From: Boothiomyces macroporosus
Taxonomy: Eukaryota; Chytridiomycota; Chytridiomycetes; Rhizophydiales; Terramycetaceae
Length of the DNA: 64,000 nt
Direction: 5' to 3'
NCBI GenBank assembly: GCA_027604185.1
Contig: JADGKB010000007.1
Span: 124,001-188,000, forward strand
The first letter of the stretch is position 1. Each line of letters begins with the position of its first letter. Shown here one piece after another: positions 1-11,863 of the stretch. Under the pieces are notes generated by a model. That model was not told the origin of the DNA. It did not search any database and saw only the letters and a list, made by a program, of their open reading frames with translations. The position numbers were made by a program, and so were the translations under genes.

Positions 1-426
1 GTACACCTACACCAAGCTGGTCTAGTCCATCGAGACATAAAAGATGAAAATATTCTGATCGACGACCAGTTTCGTGTTAAACTGATCGATTTTGGATCTG
101 CTCAGTTTTTTGACAGATCTGGAAGAAAAAAGTTTAATACCTTTTTGGGAACGAAGCAATACGCATCTCCTGAAATCCTTATGCAAAGGGAATATGTTGG
201 GCCAGAAGCCGAAGTCTGGGCATTAGGATGCTGCCTTTATATCATTTTAACTGGCGCTGTTCCGTTCTCTTCTGCCGAACAGGCACTACTAAAACCATAC
301 TCAAGGCCAAACAAGCAACTGTCAGAGGCATGTTTGACGCTGCTAAATCGAATGTTGGAAAAAGACCCAAGAAAAAGGGCCACATTATCAGAAATCTTAT
401 CGCATAACTGGGTGAAAACGAATTAA
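1..426 (+). CDS. PAS-domain kinase (PASK/PSK-like), C-terminal part of kinase domain
   Basis: Open at the window edge; reading frame 1 runs from base 1 to a TAA. Visible kinase motifs are the catalytic loop VHRDIKDENIL, the IDFGSA metal-binding segment (DFG with G-S-A following), the activation-segment stretch GTKQYASPEIL (APE-like), YVGPEAEVWALG of subdomain IX and a terminal DPRKRATL/NWV segment. The pairing of IKDENI, LIDFGSA and Y.GPE.EVWALG is typical of PAS kinases, which in yeast (Psk1/Psk2) phosphorylate UDP-glucose pyrophosphorylase and translation factors. A gene for that substrate, UGP1, lies 16 kb downstream, probably by chance. No intron is needed in the visible part. The PAS domain would lie outside the window, so assignment rests on the kinase domain alone; another CAMK-group kinase is the alternative. 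Confidence 0.8.
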   Translation, partial: VHLHQAGLVHRDIKDENILIDDQFRVKLIDFGSAQFFDRSGRKKFNTFLGTKQYASPEILMQREYVGPEAEVWALGCCLYIILTGAVPFSSAEQALLKPYSRPNKQLSEACLTLLNRMLEKDPRKRATLSEILSHNWVKTN

Positions 427-514
427 ACGCCCGCTGTATAGACACACATGTAAATAAGCCAGTAAATAAAGCACAAATTTTTATTTGTTTATGAAAATTG
501 ATATCTTTTGAAAA

Positions 515-2800
515 ATGGATCAATATGAAAACCTCAGAAAGAGGTTACTAGTAGAGTTGCAGAGTGAACTGCAGCAAATCCGATCAATTAGGAAATCCCT
601 AGATGTCCAGCTTTTGGATCGCGAAAATTGGGAAGCATTTAACAGAGGCAGATCACAGTCAATACTACACACAGACAAATTACTAAACAAAAGTATGTAT
701 GGATCTATCTATCGGGACCACCTTGTTTTCAACTCTCATTTAAAACACAAAATATTAAAGAAAGATCCCGCAATATCACATTCCCATCCTCTTGGTTTAA
801 GGAAAGACAAATCAATTGCGATTCAGACAAATTCAGTTCTATTAGAGGAAGTGTCAAAATCCATCAACGATCTAATGAAAGAAGATATCGAAAGGCAGAA
901 CGAAATGGTAGTAAAAACAATCAGAGAGTGTCCGAAACAATCATCTTCAAAGGTAGCTGATGCAAACACAGAAATGACTTGCCCTTCAAAATCAAAAAAA
1001 ATTAAGCATTCAAAATATGTGCAAACAGAACCTATAACAGTAAAGGATGTCCAAGTAGTAATACTTTTTAATATCAGGAGGCTGCAGTAGACACTCTAGA
1101 TGCAGGTATGTTGCGTCATTGACAAGTAGGCTGTCAAACACTTGCCGAAAAAACAATGAACAATGTAGAAATATCAACTAGTACGAGGCCAACGACAGAG
1201 GAAAGCGAACCCAGTGTTTCAGAAGAGAAAGATGTAGAATCTCATTTTTTTACACGTTTGGAGCTTATTTCTCCACTTCCAGAAGATGACACTACAGTGA
1301 CAAAAGAATCCACGCAGGCAGAAGAAACTATTTCTAAACAAGAATTACAAGTTGCGCAGCTAATGCAGGAAGATCCATCCTTAGAAAATCCTACAAATTT
1401 AGCAGCAGAGGAGAATGTGGTTACAGATGAAAAACCTGTAGAAATTGAATTCAATTCTCCTACTATACAATTAGAGAGACGAAAGTCATCATCGGCAAGC
1501 GATCTACCAGTGACAATCGCTGACATTCCACCCTCAAGGGAAGTAGCAGTTCACTATATGCAATCTGAACCTTTAAATGCTGCACCAGTAATGATACAAG
1601 AGGATATTAAGCAGCTGATTCAAGAACAGACTATAAAGGAAGACAGCTTTGTAAAACCATCGAGACTATCGCGAGCAAAAACAGCCAAAAGTAGAAAAAT
1701 AGCTGATTTACAAGTGGAAGAGCCTAAAGAGACAAAAGAAAACTTTAATCAACTAGAGAATATAGTAATCGCTCACATAAAAAAAATCGAGAAGGATATT
1801 CAGGATATTAAAAAATATCAAACATTGGAAACAGTTGCAGGACCTGTGAGACAAAGTTCTTTCAACAGTACAACCCCTGAGCTACCTTCGTAATAAATCT
1901 CTAAAATAGAATTCCAGAAGAGATTATTCCTCCTGAACGGGCTAAAACTGCACCTAGTAATGTATCTAGGGGATTAAAGTCAATCCTAAAAAAGAAGGAT
2001 TCTATACCAAAAGAAACTGTGTCCCGTCCGACAAGTGCATTTTCAGTATCATCTTCTAATATATCCGGCTATGGGGCTGCGTTCAGTCAATCAAAAACTT
2101 TCCACATAGACCCAAGCTTATTCAAAAAGTTTGAAAAACTAAAGCAAAATTTAGATAGAGTACCTTAAAATTAATGTAGGATTCCACACCGAGACCGAAA
2201 AGCGGGCAGACAATTAGGTTTGCTCCTGAAACTAAAAACCCAGAAGAAAAGTCAAAGAAAGCAGTATATACATCAAAGTCTACCCAGATTACAGAGCCCG
2301 CAAACTACAATCAACCGCAAATGTGGAGTGAGCAATGGATGTCTCCTCAAATGGCACCAATAGTTCCAGTTCCTTACTATCAGCCAATAGAATACTCATA
2401 TCCTTACTATGTGCAATATCCAGAATATGACTATAGTAATTATGAAAAGAATTTTGATTATTACTACCAGGAAAATGTTCCAATCGACGCTGTAAATCTT
2501 AAAGATAAAATCAAAACAAAGAGCTCAAAAGCACCGTCTCAAAACACACTAGTTCCCATAAGTAATAGTGTGAATCCTGTTTCAAAAGCAGAGGTTACGA
2601 AAAAGCCTCGCAAACCTCCACAGCCAACCCCAGTACAATCACAGCAACCGAGAGTAAATCCGTACACAAGTAATTCAAGAATTAAACGACACGCAAAAGA
2701 TTTTCTTTCCACCAATCCAAAGGGAAAGTTTAGGCAGTTGTACTCGCAAATGAATTCCAATGGCGCAATGGAAGCTCTTCCCGATGACCGATGGGCATAG
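515..2800 (+). CDS. Low-complexity protein with repeated QT motifs, unknown function
   Basis: Five exons (515-1054, 1078-1105, 1127-1889, 1910-2159, 2180-2800) joined by introns of 23, 21, 20 and 20 nt give 733 residues with one open frame. I do not recognise the family. The first 60 residues are helical and charged. Residues 100-200 contain IAIQT (about 101-105), YVQTEP (about 168) and GCQT (about 191), and later STQAEE and YMQSEP, spaced like dynein light chain LC8 anchors. The middle is Glu/Ser/Thr rich, and the last exon is Pro/Tyr rich then basic (IKRHAKDF, KFRQLYSQM). It is probably a disordered scaffold. Only 88 nt separate it from the kinase upstream. Exon joins are well supported because every alternative frame hits stops. 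Confidence 0.65.
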
Positions 2801-2919
2801 CATAACTAGATAGAATAGACTAATATAATGATATTAATTTAAATATTTTGTCTTGCTATCTTTGCGCATTGTTTACACTCTCAAAGACGTCATTTGAAAA
2901 AGTTAAATTCAAAACGATA

Positions 2920-5900
2920 ATGACCTTTGGTAGCATGGACAGTGTTGCTCAGAGGGATTCGAGTGTAATACAGGAAGATCTTTCAATTGAAGCTCAGAAT
3001 CGCGATAGCGATGTAAATATACCAAGGACTGCCAACTTGTTGGACTCTTTGCAAGCTGCGATGCAGGTATCAAATCCAGTAGAAAATAATTCGGGCAAGG
3101 ATTTCAATATAGGAAATTTAAACTCATTGAAAGCAGATGAGCAGCCATCTAAACGATCTGAACAAAGGAACTACACATACACGTCAAAAGAAGAATTATC
3201 AACTCCAAAGTTAGGCGGGAGGAATAACGATGGGTTAGGCGCAAAAGTAAACCCTATAGATACAATAAAGTCTTTGAATGAAGGAACAAGCGACAAGCCA
3301 AACAGTGATGGCAAGAACGAAAGTATAAGCCAAACTACGGATGTTTCACCTTCAAAAAAGGGACTGAGAGGGCCAGCAAATTACAAAGCTGAAGGACACT
3401 CATATGCTCCCAAATATCGCGTGAATATTCGAGAAAGCAAGGATGACAATCACATCGAGAAAGTAGAAAAGAAGAGAACAAGGAACAGAGGCAAGAGTGA
3501 AGCAGATAGATTAGGAGAATATCATTTAAACCGAGACATGGAAGATTTACTGAAGCAAAGCGATCATTCTCTACACGAGTCTGAAAAAGTAAAATATAGA
3601 GCTGCCCCATATTCAGTAACTCCTCATAAATCTCGAGCTAGACCAAAGCTTGAGGAGAGTGATGAAGAATACAACGACCAGCAACCATCATCGTCCAAAG
3701 ATTATGTACAAGTTAAAAGTCTCTAATATCTAGGAATCTAAACGAACAAAACCTAGCAGTGGTAATCAGCAGGTTCTTTATAGTTATCGAGCTCCACAAG
3801 ACTTTATGTATCAAAATACAAATTACATAAACGCGCAGCCGCAATATCTTCAGGATTTCATGATTCAGCCTACTAGACAATGGATGCCCATGCAGCAGAT
3901 GATGGGGAATCAGCAAATGATTAGTGGACAGCAGCTTATGAATACACCATATGGATATGCATATTACAACCAGGTAGATTATGAATCAAAACAATTAAAT
4001 GACATTGATGCAGCACTACCACCGTTGGCACCTATGCAGCAAAAACAAGCAAAATCGAACAAGGGCAAAAAGCAATCTGACAGCGATGAATCAAAAATAT
4101 CAAATTTCGACGAAAAATCAATGAAGTACAATGAAAAAATAAGTTTGAAAGACAGAGAGGATGGCGTTGATAGAATGGGCCAAAAAACGAGTCCAGGCAC
4201 CCAACTTCCCGTTCAAAGTGAAATGTATCAATATTCCCCTCAATCTCAGATAAATCAGCCAACTTCTCCAACATCAGTATCAAATAACCCACCACATGGA
4301 AATCAACCCCAACAATCAATAACATCTCCGGTAGTACCTCAGGCAATTTTGTCAAACCAACCCGAACTTAAAGGACAAGCCTCTAATTACAGTCAAGTCA
4401 ATAGTTCTTCTGTTGCGATTGTGAATCCTCCAACCACAAATGCTTTGACTTCAGTTAATGTACAACCCGGTTCGCAAGGACTTCCCCAACCATCGCAACA
4501 AAATAATCAGCAAGTATCTGGATCGCAAATTCAAACATTGCAGAATCCCTCAAATGCTGCGATATACAACGTCTCTGCGCAGCCGGTGCCAATTCAGGTT
4601 CCCCAACTCCAGCAAATTACAGTTCAACAAGCAAATCCAATTTTACCTGCTCAACAACAGGGCAGCGGTCCTCCAGTGACTCAACAAATTGCCCAGGGTG
4701 TTCCTCCAATCCCTCCTCAAGTTGTTCAAACATATTCCCAAATTCCAGCGCTATTAATGAGTACATTATCACCAACTCACACTTCAGAAGGCAGCGGAAT
4801 CACAACCAGCGAGTCAGAGCAGTTGCGCTTGTCTGCAATGCACGCCCTTGGAATATTTGACGCTTCTGACAGTATTTTGAATTAATAGTAGACCCTAGAT
4901 TGAACAAAATCACGCAGATGACTGCAAAATTACTAGGAAGGACCTGCTGTGTTCTTAGCTTGGTAGACACAGACAAGGTGATATGGAAATCGGCTTCTTA
5001 CACTACCTCCGTTCCTAATCCCATTAAAGAAGAGGCGAGATACGAATCATTTTGCTCCTGGGTGGTACAGGATGAATCTGGAAGAGGAATTACAATTTTG
5101 GATGCGAAATCTGATCCAAGGTGCACTCATATGAGAATCAAACCCGGGTTGGAATTTTATGCTGGAGTACCTATTGTTATCAAGTAAATTATTTTAACCT
5201 CAGTGGTAAATACAGAATCGGTGCTTTAAGCATTCAGGGCCCTCCCAGTACACATATTAGTGTGATTGATATGAATATCCTGCATGAAATGGCCGAGTGG
5301 GCATCTTGTGAATTGGACACGATTGCACAGCAAAACTTGCTTCAATCAAAAGAGCAAAAGCTAGATGCGCTGAACAAGTTGACTGAGATAAAGAGCATGA
5401 ATATTAAGAGTGAAAGGGAAATGGAAGTTAGATACATTGAAAAGGTACTTTACTTTAATTCAGTGCTTGGCCACCATCAAAAATGCGTTAAAAGCGTCTT
5501 CAGTACTCTTGTTGAAGCTTACACCAGACTCCAAAGGGTTTGATTGCATTTTACAAGCCTATTGCAATTCAGGAACGGTAAATTCAACGAATCTTCCTGT
5601 TGGAGAGCAAATGTTTCATGAACTGGCGGTGCTAACTTTGAAGAAGGATCCTATAAACCAACCATTGGTATTGGAGCTCAAGGTTGGGGCCGTAACTAAG
5701 GATGTTGACCACTATCTAACCAAAAAGATTAATAGGGTAGCAAGTGATGTTGTATGGACGCAGGGAGGACCAACTGGAATACTTGCAATATTTTTCGAAG
5801 GACAGTTTCGAACTGTGAATCAAGAAGTAATCAAAGGATAATTTATAGGATTTAAAGTTTATCGAAAAAGCAATGCCAATATTCTCCAACATTTTGGAGT

Positions 5901-7036
5901 CTTTGGAAGTTCGGGATTCCTTAATGCAAGCAAGCGCTGTTCATAAACTTATGGGTGCAGCATTGAAAAAGTATTCGTTGCCATTCGGGAGCCATCAAGG
6001 CCTGGCTCCAGTTTTGTTGGTAATTGAGCCAGTTTTCACCGTAATCAAAGGCTTTGAGCTGGTGGGCAATACTCTGAATCAGAAAAAAGAGAAAGATCAA
6101 CAGCTCGGAGAGCAGTTTACTAGTTCTTCATCAAACATTGCTCCAAAAGGCCAAGCACACGCCCAGTTATTGGCGAAACAACTAGAAGTGGATTCAATTA
6201 TGGGGGCATCCCCAAAGAGCAGTATTGAGCCTCCTCAAATGAGCAATAGAAACCCAGCCGCAGATATTCTACCAATTGATTGTTTTGATGTTTTGAATGA
6301 TTTTTCTCAAATATTAGATGTGCTCGCTGAGAAATATACACTGAAAAAGCCAAAAAGGATATCGAACAAAGTAACTAAATATTAACGTAGTATTGTATGC
6401 GTTTATCTAACTATAGATCTTCTTTCTAATTATGGTCCTGACACAGGCAAACCAAACGATGTGGCCACCTTTGCTCATGAATTATTCTTTTCCCTCGATG
6501 TCTACAACCAAAATAAGAGACGGAATATAAAGGTAAAACCAACTTACAGCAGGCTCAAATTGGAATCCATTGCGATTTCACTCCTGTTGATTTGGCCCAA
6601 GATGTTTCAGCATTAAAAGATCAATTCCAGGGAATGGTAAACGCCGCTCACAAGCTGGAACTTTCAGCAGACACTATTCTTGTGTCAGACATATTCTACC
6701 ATCAAACAAAGCAAATTTGTTCATACGAAGCAGGTCCAACAATCGTACTTAAGGGACAAGGTACCAATTTCACTCATCTCAGGGCTCTTCTCCACTTATA
6801 AATTAATTGGAAAGTGTACAGAAGTTGTTGAATCTATTGAAACATCCATCAAAGAAAATGGCATTAATGATAGAGGTTCACTAATTCTTTCAACTATGCC
6901 CCAGCAGCAGACAGCTACTGCTGAACCACCAGAAGGTGCGGTTATCACTGGTAAAATATTCCCAGAAATAACCAATGCGTTTACTAGCCAATCCGATACA
7001 AAGAAAAAGGAGAAAAAGAAGTGTACAATATTGTAA
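2920..7036 (+). CDS. GAF domain + degenerate class III nucleotide cyclase domain, prenylated C-terminus
   Basis: Ten exons (2920-3711, 3734-4871, 4892-5183, 5204-5444, 5464-5826, 5849-6370, 6391-6394, 6417-6532, 6553-6760, 6783-7036) encode about 1309 residues. The first ~620 residues are disordered and Gln/Pro/Ser rich. A GAF domain follows (about 625-800), starting RLSAMHALGIFDA and containing LSLVDTDKVIW, FCSWVV and FYAGVPIV. The next ~400 residues align to a class III adenylate/guanylate cyclase: VFTVIKGFE stands for the F-x-D-I-x-G-F-T motif, ISNKYYLLSN for IGDAYMVVSG, then QIGIHCDF, MVNAAHKLE, ILVSDIFY and VLKGQG...STYKLIG. Both metal-binding Asp positions are lost (Val and Asn), so catalysis is unlikely. 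It ends KKKEKKKCTIL: a polybasic tract plus CaaX box with X=Leu, predicting geranylgeranylation and membrane location. ATG 2920 is the first in frame. Confidence 0.8.
6391..6394 (+). other. 4-nt micro-exon (TATT) in the GAF/cyclase-like gene
   Basis: Flanked by a 20-nt intron (6371-6390) and a 22-nt intron (6395-6416), both GT-AG. Including these four bases restores the frame and produces ISNKYYLLSN, which aligns residue for residue with the IGDAYMVVSG motif of class III cyclases. Skipping both introns together would put the downstream exon out of frame. Confidence 0.6.
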
Positions 7037-7085
7037 TTTGAAGTTAATAAAATAAATAGCAATTATGTATTATGGTTAGTAGCTA

Positions 7086-10000
7086 CTATAGCAAAGAATA
7101 ATCCAAAGACGCACCATTAAAATGCAACAGCTCTTCAGGGTCGAGCTCAGCCATTTCTCGCACATCTTCATCATCCCACAATTCAATCATTATAAATTGA
7201 TCGTTTAGTTCTCTTTCTAATTTCTCCTCCTCGGGATCAATTTTACAATCGCACACTGCAAGTTTGCTATTTTCATCCATGTTTTCTTTCAAATAATTTA
7301 CAGCCAAATAAGCGGCACTCTTTTTCGCATCTCTTTTACTGTCAGCAATCGCAGTCGCTATTTGGATATTATGCAATTTAAATTCACATTCACAAGTCCC
7401 GTCCGATAAGTTAGAAAGTCTAGACATTAGAAAAATCTTACTCCATATACAATTTGGTGCACTTGATTTCCACTATTAATTCTTGTAATTGGCGTAGCGG
7501 ATGTTTACTTTGTAGACCATCTTCGCTTGCGAGCAGTTGGCTAAAACGGTTCCACCAGTTACAAAATAATGTTCGCTGTACCACTTCCTGTACAACTTCA
7601 TACTTGAAGGAGCAATCCACAAAAATTGCCCCCAGCAGACTTTCATACAAATCTCCTAAAGTTTTTGGTGCTGAAGGCAATCTATTCCAAAAGAGAATAG
7701 AGTCAGATAGTTGATTGGTTGGTTGGTTAAGCTCATCCTCGAAAAGCTTGCACCAATTAGATATAGCGGAAGCTAGTTCTACATTCAGATAATTCATATA
7801 TTTTGGAAGCTCCAAGGTGCATGCAATCACTCCCAAAAATTGATTATTTACTAGTTCCGTTCGAAGGTCAGATAAAGCACCAGGTTGCATTTTTTGCTCC
7901 AACCGCAACAGAAAATCTGTTACTACAAATCCAAGAATTGAATCGCCGAGGAACTCTAGCCTTTCGTAGCTAGCTTGACCAACAATTGCGCTAGAGTGAG
8001 TTAATGCTTGTGCAAGTAACGAAATGTTCTTGAATTTGTATCCGATTTTAGTTTCTACCATTTGACAGGACTTTATCATGGCAGGATCTAAATTGGGCGA
8101 ATTCATAGAATATGTGCTCCATTTGAGGGCGTATCCAGACCAGTTGCCATAAAATCCATCTCCTAGAAATGATTTAATACATGCGGCAGCAGAAGGTACA
8201 CCAGAGTGAACATAACATGCTCCGATTGTGGCTTCGAAAACATCTGCTACGGTCTTATCACTAAGCAATTGGTTCATGTTTCCTTGAAGTCTGGGTGGTA
8301 TCCAATGTTGCCTTGAAAATGGAAACGACATGATGAATGTTTCCAACTTGTAAGAATTAGCGGTGGCCCTTAGATTGTTGTTGTTTTCAAGTTGGACACG
8401 AGCTTGAGAGAGATAACCCTCATGTCTATTTGGGTTGAGCACAAATAAGTGAAGAGTTAGGTGCACTTTGAGGAAAGCATCACCCAAGAACTCGAGGCGT
8501 TCATAGTTGTAGGAGAGGTTAGCAGAAGGGCAGGTAAACGCTTTTTGTAGCAAATCAATTGAGGTATTTAGGATCAAATTTGATGGCGAATTTGGACTGC
8601 CGTGCATCAAATCATACATCATCAATCTATGATTTAGATACCTAAGGAATAAGGGGTAGTAGAGCGCTTCTTTAACATGTCCACTCTGGATTGGACTAAT
8701 CCGGCCGAACTGCGGGATCAAATAAACTCCATAAAATCGCGGAGATCGTTTTTTTGACTGATATGGATAGCCAAGCGGTTTTGCTAATAGCAAAACTTGC
8801 TTTGGGTCAATCTCTTCTTGGCAATCAAAATTACTTTTGTAGGCATTTAAAGTTGTTCCTTCCCTTCCCGTTTGATCGAATTTCACGATTGAATTTGGAT
8901 TCAGATCTTTCATTATTTCAGTTAGCAGATAGTGTCTTTTATACCGATATTTGTCATAGACAACTATATGCTCTATATCTTCGAATTTTGTATCCTTACT
9001 GACTGATATATATTCTTCTTCAGATGCAATGCATTTAAAATATTCTATTGCTTCCCAGTCGATTAAATTCCTTGGGTCAAAATTTACAGTGTCGTCACAG
9101 AGTTGCTCTTCAATAAGTGGTACACATAGTGTTCCCCAGTCTTCGGTTTCTTCAAATTCAGACCTTAATACACTTTTGAAAAATTGATGGTGGTACTTTT
9201 GCAATTCCGTAATTTGCGATTGCGAAAGAGTTACCGGCTCTTCGAGTGTGTAAACTTTGAAATCTGTATCATAAGAATTAACTTTCATTGGGAATTCCAA
9301 AGTTTCTGCGGGCAATGGACAAAACGATAGAAATCCAATAGAGAGGAATCGAACTTCAGTTGGATCTTTGACCGACATGTGAACAATATTCAAATAAAAT
9401 ATTTGGTCGGATGACCAGACACCCCGAAAAAAAGAAGCAATTCCAGCTTCAAAACTTCTGATTTTCCTTTTTGGTCCGATTCTCCTCTTTTCTGTGTTGT
9501 GTTTAATTAATCCCGTAGTTTCGTCAATTTCTGCTACCCTTAGAGGTTGCAAGTAATCATCTATTTCCCCAACAGAATGCAACAGCTTTATCATTCTAAA
9601 GCATGCATCACGTTTAGCGTCCTTTCTGCTACTACATATTGCACCTCTAAGTTTTGAGCAGTCTTTCCTTATGTTGATTGGCATTCTAATTTCACAAATA
9701 ACACCGTTAGCCCCTTCAGCAAAAAGAAAATCTGGGTTAAATGGCAAATACCAGGCTGTGGGTTATAGTACTTGTCCCGCGGAAGCACAGTGCAGTATTG
9801 ATACAACAATGCCAACGAATTGTACATTGTTATCGATGCCCCTGTGCTGGCAATTTTGAATATAGTTTCGCCCTGTGTCTCATCAAACTTGCTGGCAGGA
9901 TCATCGGGAAGAATATCAGATTTTAAAACACTTCTCATCCCTTCTTCAGTTAGTTTTAAATCTAGTTTAGTTTGAGCATACATTGAAGCATAGATTCTGC

Positions 10001-11804
10001 CGTATCGTCTCCTTCATTTGCCATAATGATAAACTGCGAGGTTTTTCGTCTTGCTCGTCCTCTAGATTGGATATAATTGATTAAATTCATGTCCATCATG
10101 TCAAATCTGTGGTTAACTTGGACTACCTTATCACACAGTTGCAAGGTTTGATATCTAGCCCTTCTTCGGCCACCTACAGTTGAAATAAAGATTACGTTGG
10201 TTGAAATCAGCAAATTCAGTAGCCCGTTTCTAAACTTATTTACAATTTCTTTTTGCACCATCACAGACATTGAAGAGGATCGTTTGTACAAATTTGTTTT
10301 TGCTCCGCCATGTCCGAGTAAGTAAGACGACCGAATAAAATCCAGCTTTGGGTATTTCTCAATAATAAGTTGGAGAACTCGGGCCATTACTCGTTGCTGA
10401 CAAAACACAATTCCGCAAAAACACTCTGGCTCGTCTTTGTACTCCATCAACAATTCAAATAGTTTCAAAACTTTTCCCCCAAGCTGATCTTCTCTAGGTG
10501 GATCTGCATTCGCACCCCATTTTTCATCTTGTGCTAGTTCGATACAGTAATTGTGATATATTTCCAAGTATTCAATTGATAAGTTTTCAATCAACGATAA
10601 CTCTGGTCTGTATTCTTGGAAATGCAAATCAGCATCAGGTTGCTCATCGACGATTTCACCATCTTCCAGGTTGGGTTTTTCACCATCACTATCATCATTT
10701 TTGACAGTTTCCTGATTAGAGTCGTCAATGACCATTGCTTGAGTATTTTTTTGAATCTCTTCTTCCTTTGCTTGTTCTTGCTTCTTTTTAATACTGATTT
10801 GTCGTTGTAGGTTATAAGTCAAATCGGCAATTGCAAACTCTAGCGCACGATCCGCAGCCCATGGACCCAAGGTATCACTGAAAGCTATGCAGTCAGCTAT
10901 TTCTCTTTGCAGCAATACCAATAAATCATGGTATTTTTCGTTTAATTTCAAGTAAAGTTGCGGAGGCTCAAAGAAATCGCCTTCTCCAAAATAAACTATC
11001 CTTTCTGTTGGCCTGGTTACATAATTTGATAATGAAGAAAAGCTGTCTGCTGAAAGAGCGTTTGCATTCAGATTAGCTTCTAGTTGACGGATTGCTTCAA
11101 TAGTGCTTTCTTTTGCAACGCATGGGGATGCAGTCTAGATTATACATTGATTACCATTCCAAATATCTTTGGCCGAGCTTCCTTTACGGTAGTCCTATAA
11201 TGCAATTTCATGATCAAGTTGTATGGATGAGACGCTCTAGCATGATGACACTCGTCAAAAACCAACAGATTAACCTAATTGAGATCTTTCGTACTTGAGA
11301 TAATCGAATATATGCTTTATCTAATGTGTAGAGAAAAATCGCGGGTGTTAGAACGAGAACATTGTATTCCTGAATTTCATTTGCCCAAAACTGTTTGTCC
11401 CAGCAAGAGGACGTGGTTCCTCCATGAAACATTTTAACTTTAAGTGGAGAATTTTGCTCAATATAATCTGCTTGCTGACTAACAAGGGGTATAGTTGGTA
11501 CAAGAAATATCGAACACTTTTTCACTCCAGTCTCTGGTTCCAATGATGCCATATGTCTTAATAATAATAAAGCAATCATAGTTTTCCCGGATCCGGTATC
11601 TAATATTGCCAATATATTTGATTCTTTTGCTTTGTGGAATAATTCAGTTTGGTATGGACGAGGATTTTCCTGGTTTGATTCGTCATATTTTTTGTTGCGG
11701 GTTCCAGATACTGTCTTGAACTTTGAAATTTCAGTCAGGAATGAAGACTTTTTTACAATTACTCCATTTCCATGATCGTGAGTAATTATCGGCTGGTCTT
11801 CCAT
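7086..11804 (-). CDS. Dicer endoribonuclease
   Basis: Six exons on the minus strand (11804-11295, 11274-11155, 11134-9982, 9961-9752, 9731-7442, 7419-7086) encode 1538 residues, a normal Dicer length. Order: DExD/H helicase with LDTGSGKT (residues 68-75), DECH (177-180) and GMTASPC; helicase C-terminal half with the SRGRARR motif; a probable dimerisation domain and a divergent PAZ-like stretch; RNase IIIa with ERLEFLGDAFLK (about 1075) and DKTVADVFEATIGA; RNase IIIb with YERLEFLGDSIL (about 1253) and DLYESLLGAIFVD; and a C-terminal dsRNA-binding domain (SKRDAKKSAAYLA). Acidic catalytic residues are present in both RNase III domains, so an active enzyme cutting dsRNA into small RNAs is expected. 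ATG 11804 was chosen because the in-frame extension upstream lacks an ATG. The introns are 20-22 nt. Confidence 0.95.
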
Positions 11805-11863
11805 TTCGTGTTTCTGGGAAAGAAGGAAAAAAATTACAGCAGACAAAATGTTTTTATTTTTAG

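Noticed and set aside
515..7036. Many broken frames suggesting pseudogenes
   Set aside because: Each break coincides with a 19-23 nt GT-AG segment with a branch-like site, and joins keep protein similarity.
9669..9983. Plus- and minus-strand ORFs crossing Dicer exon borders
   Set aside because: They are shadows or readthroughs into introns; the spliced Dicer frame explains the region.
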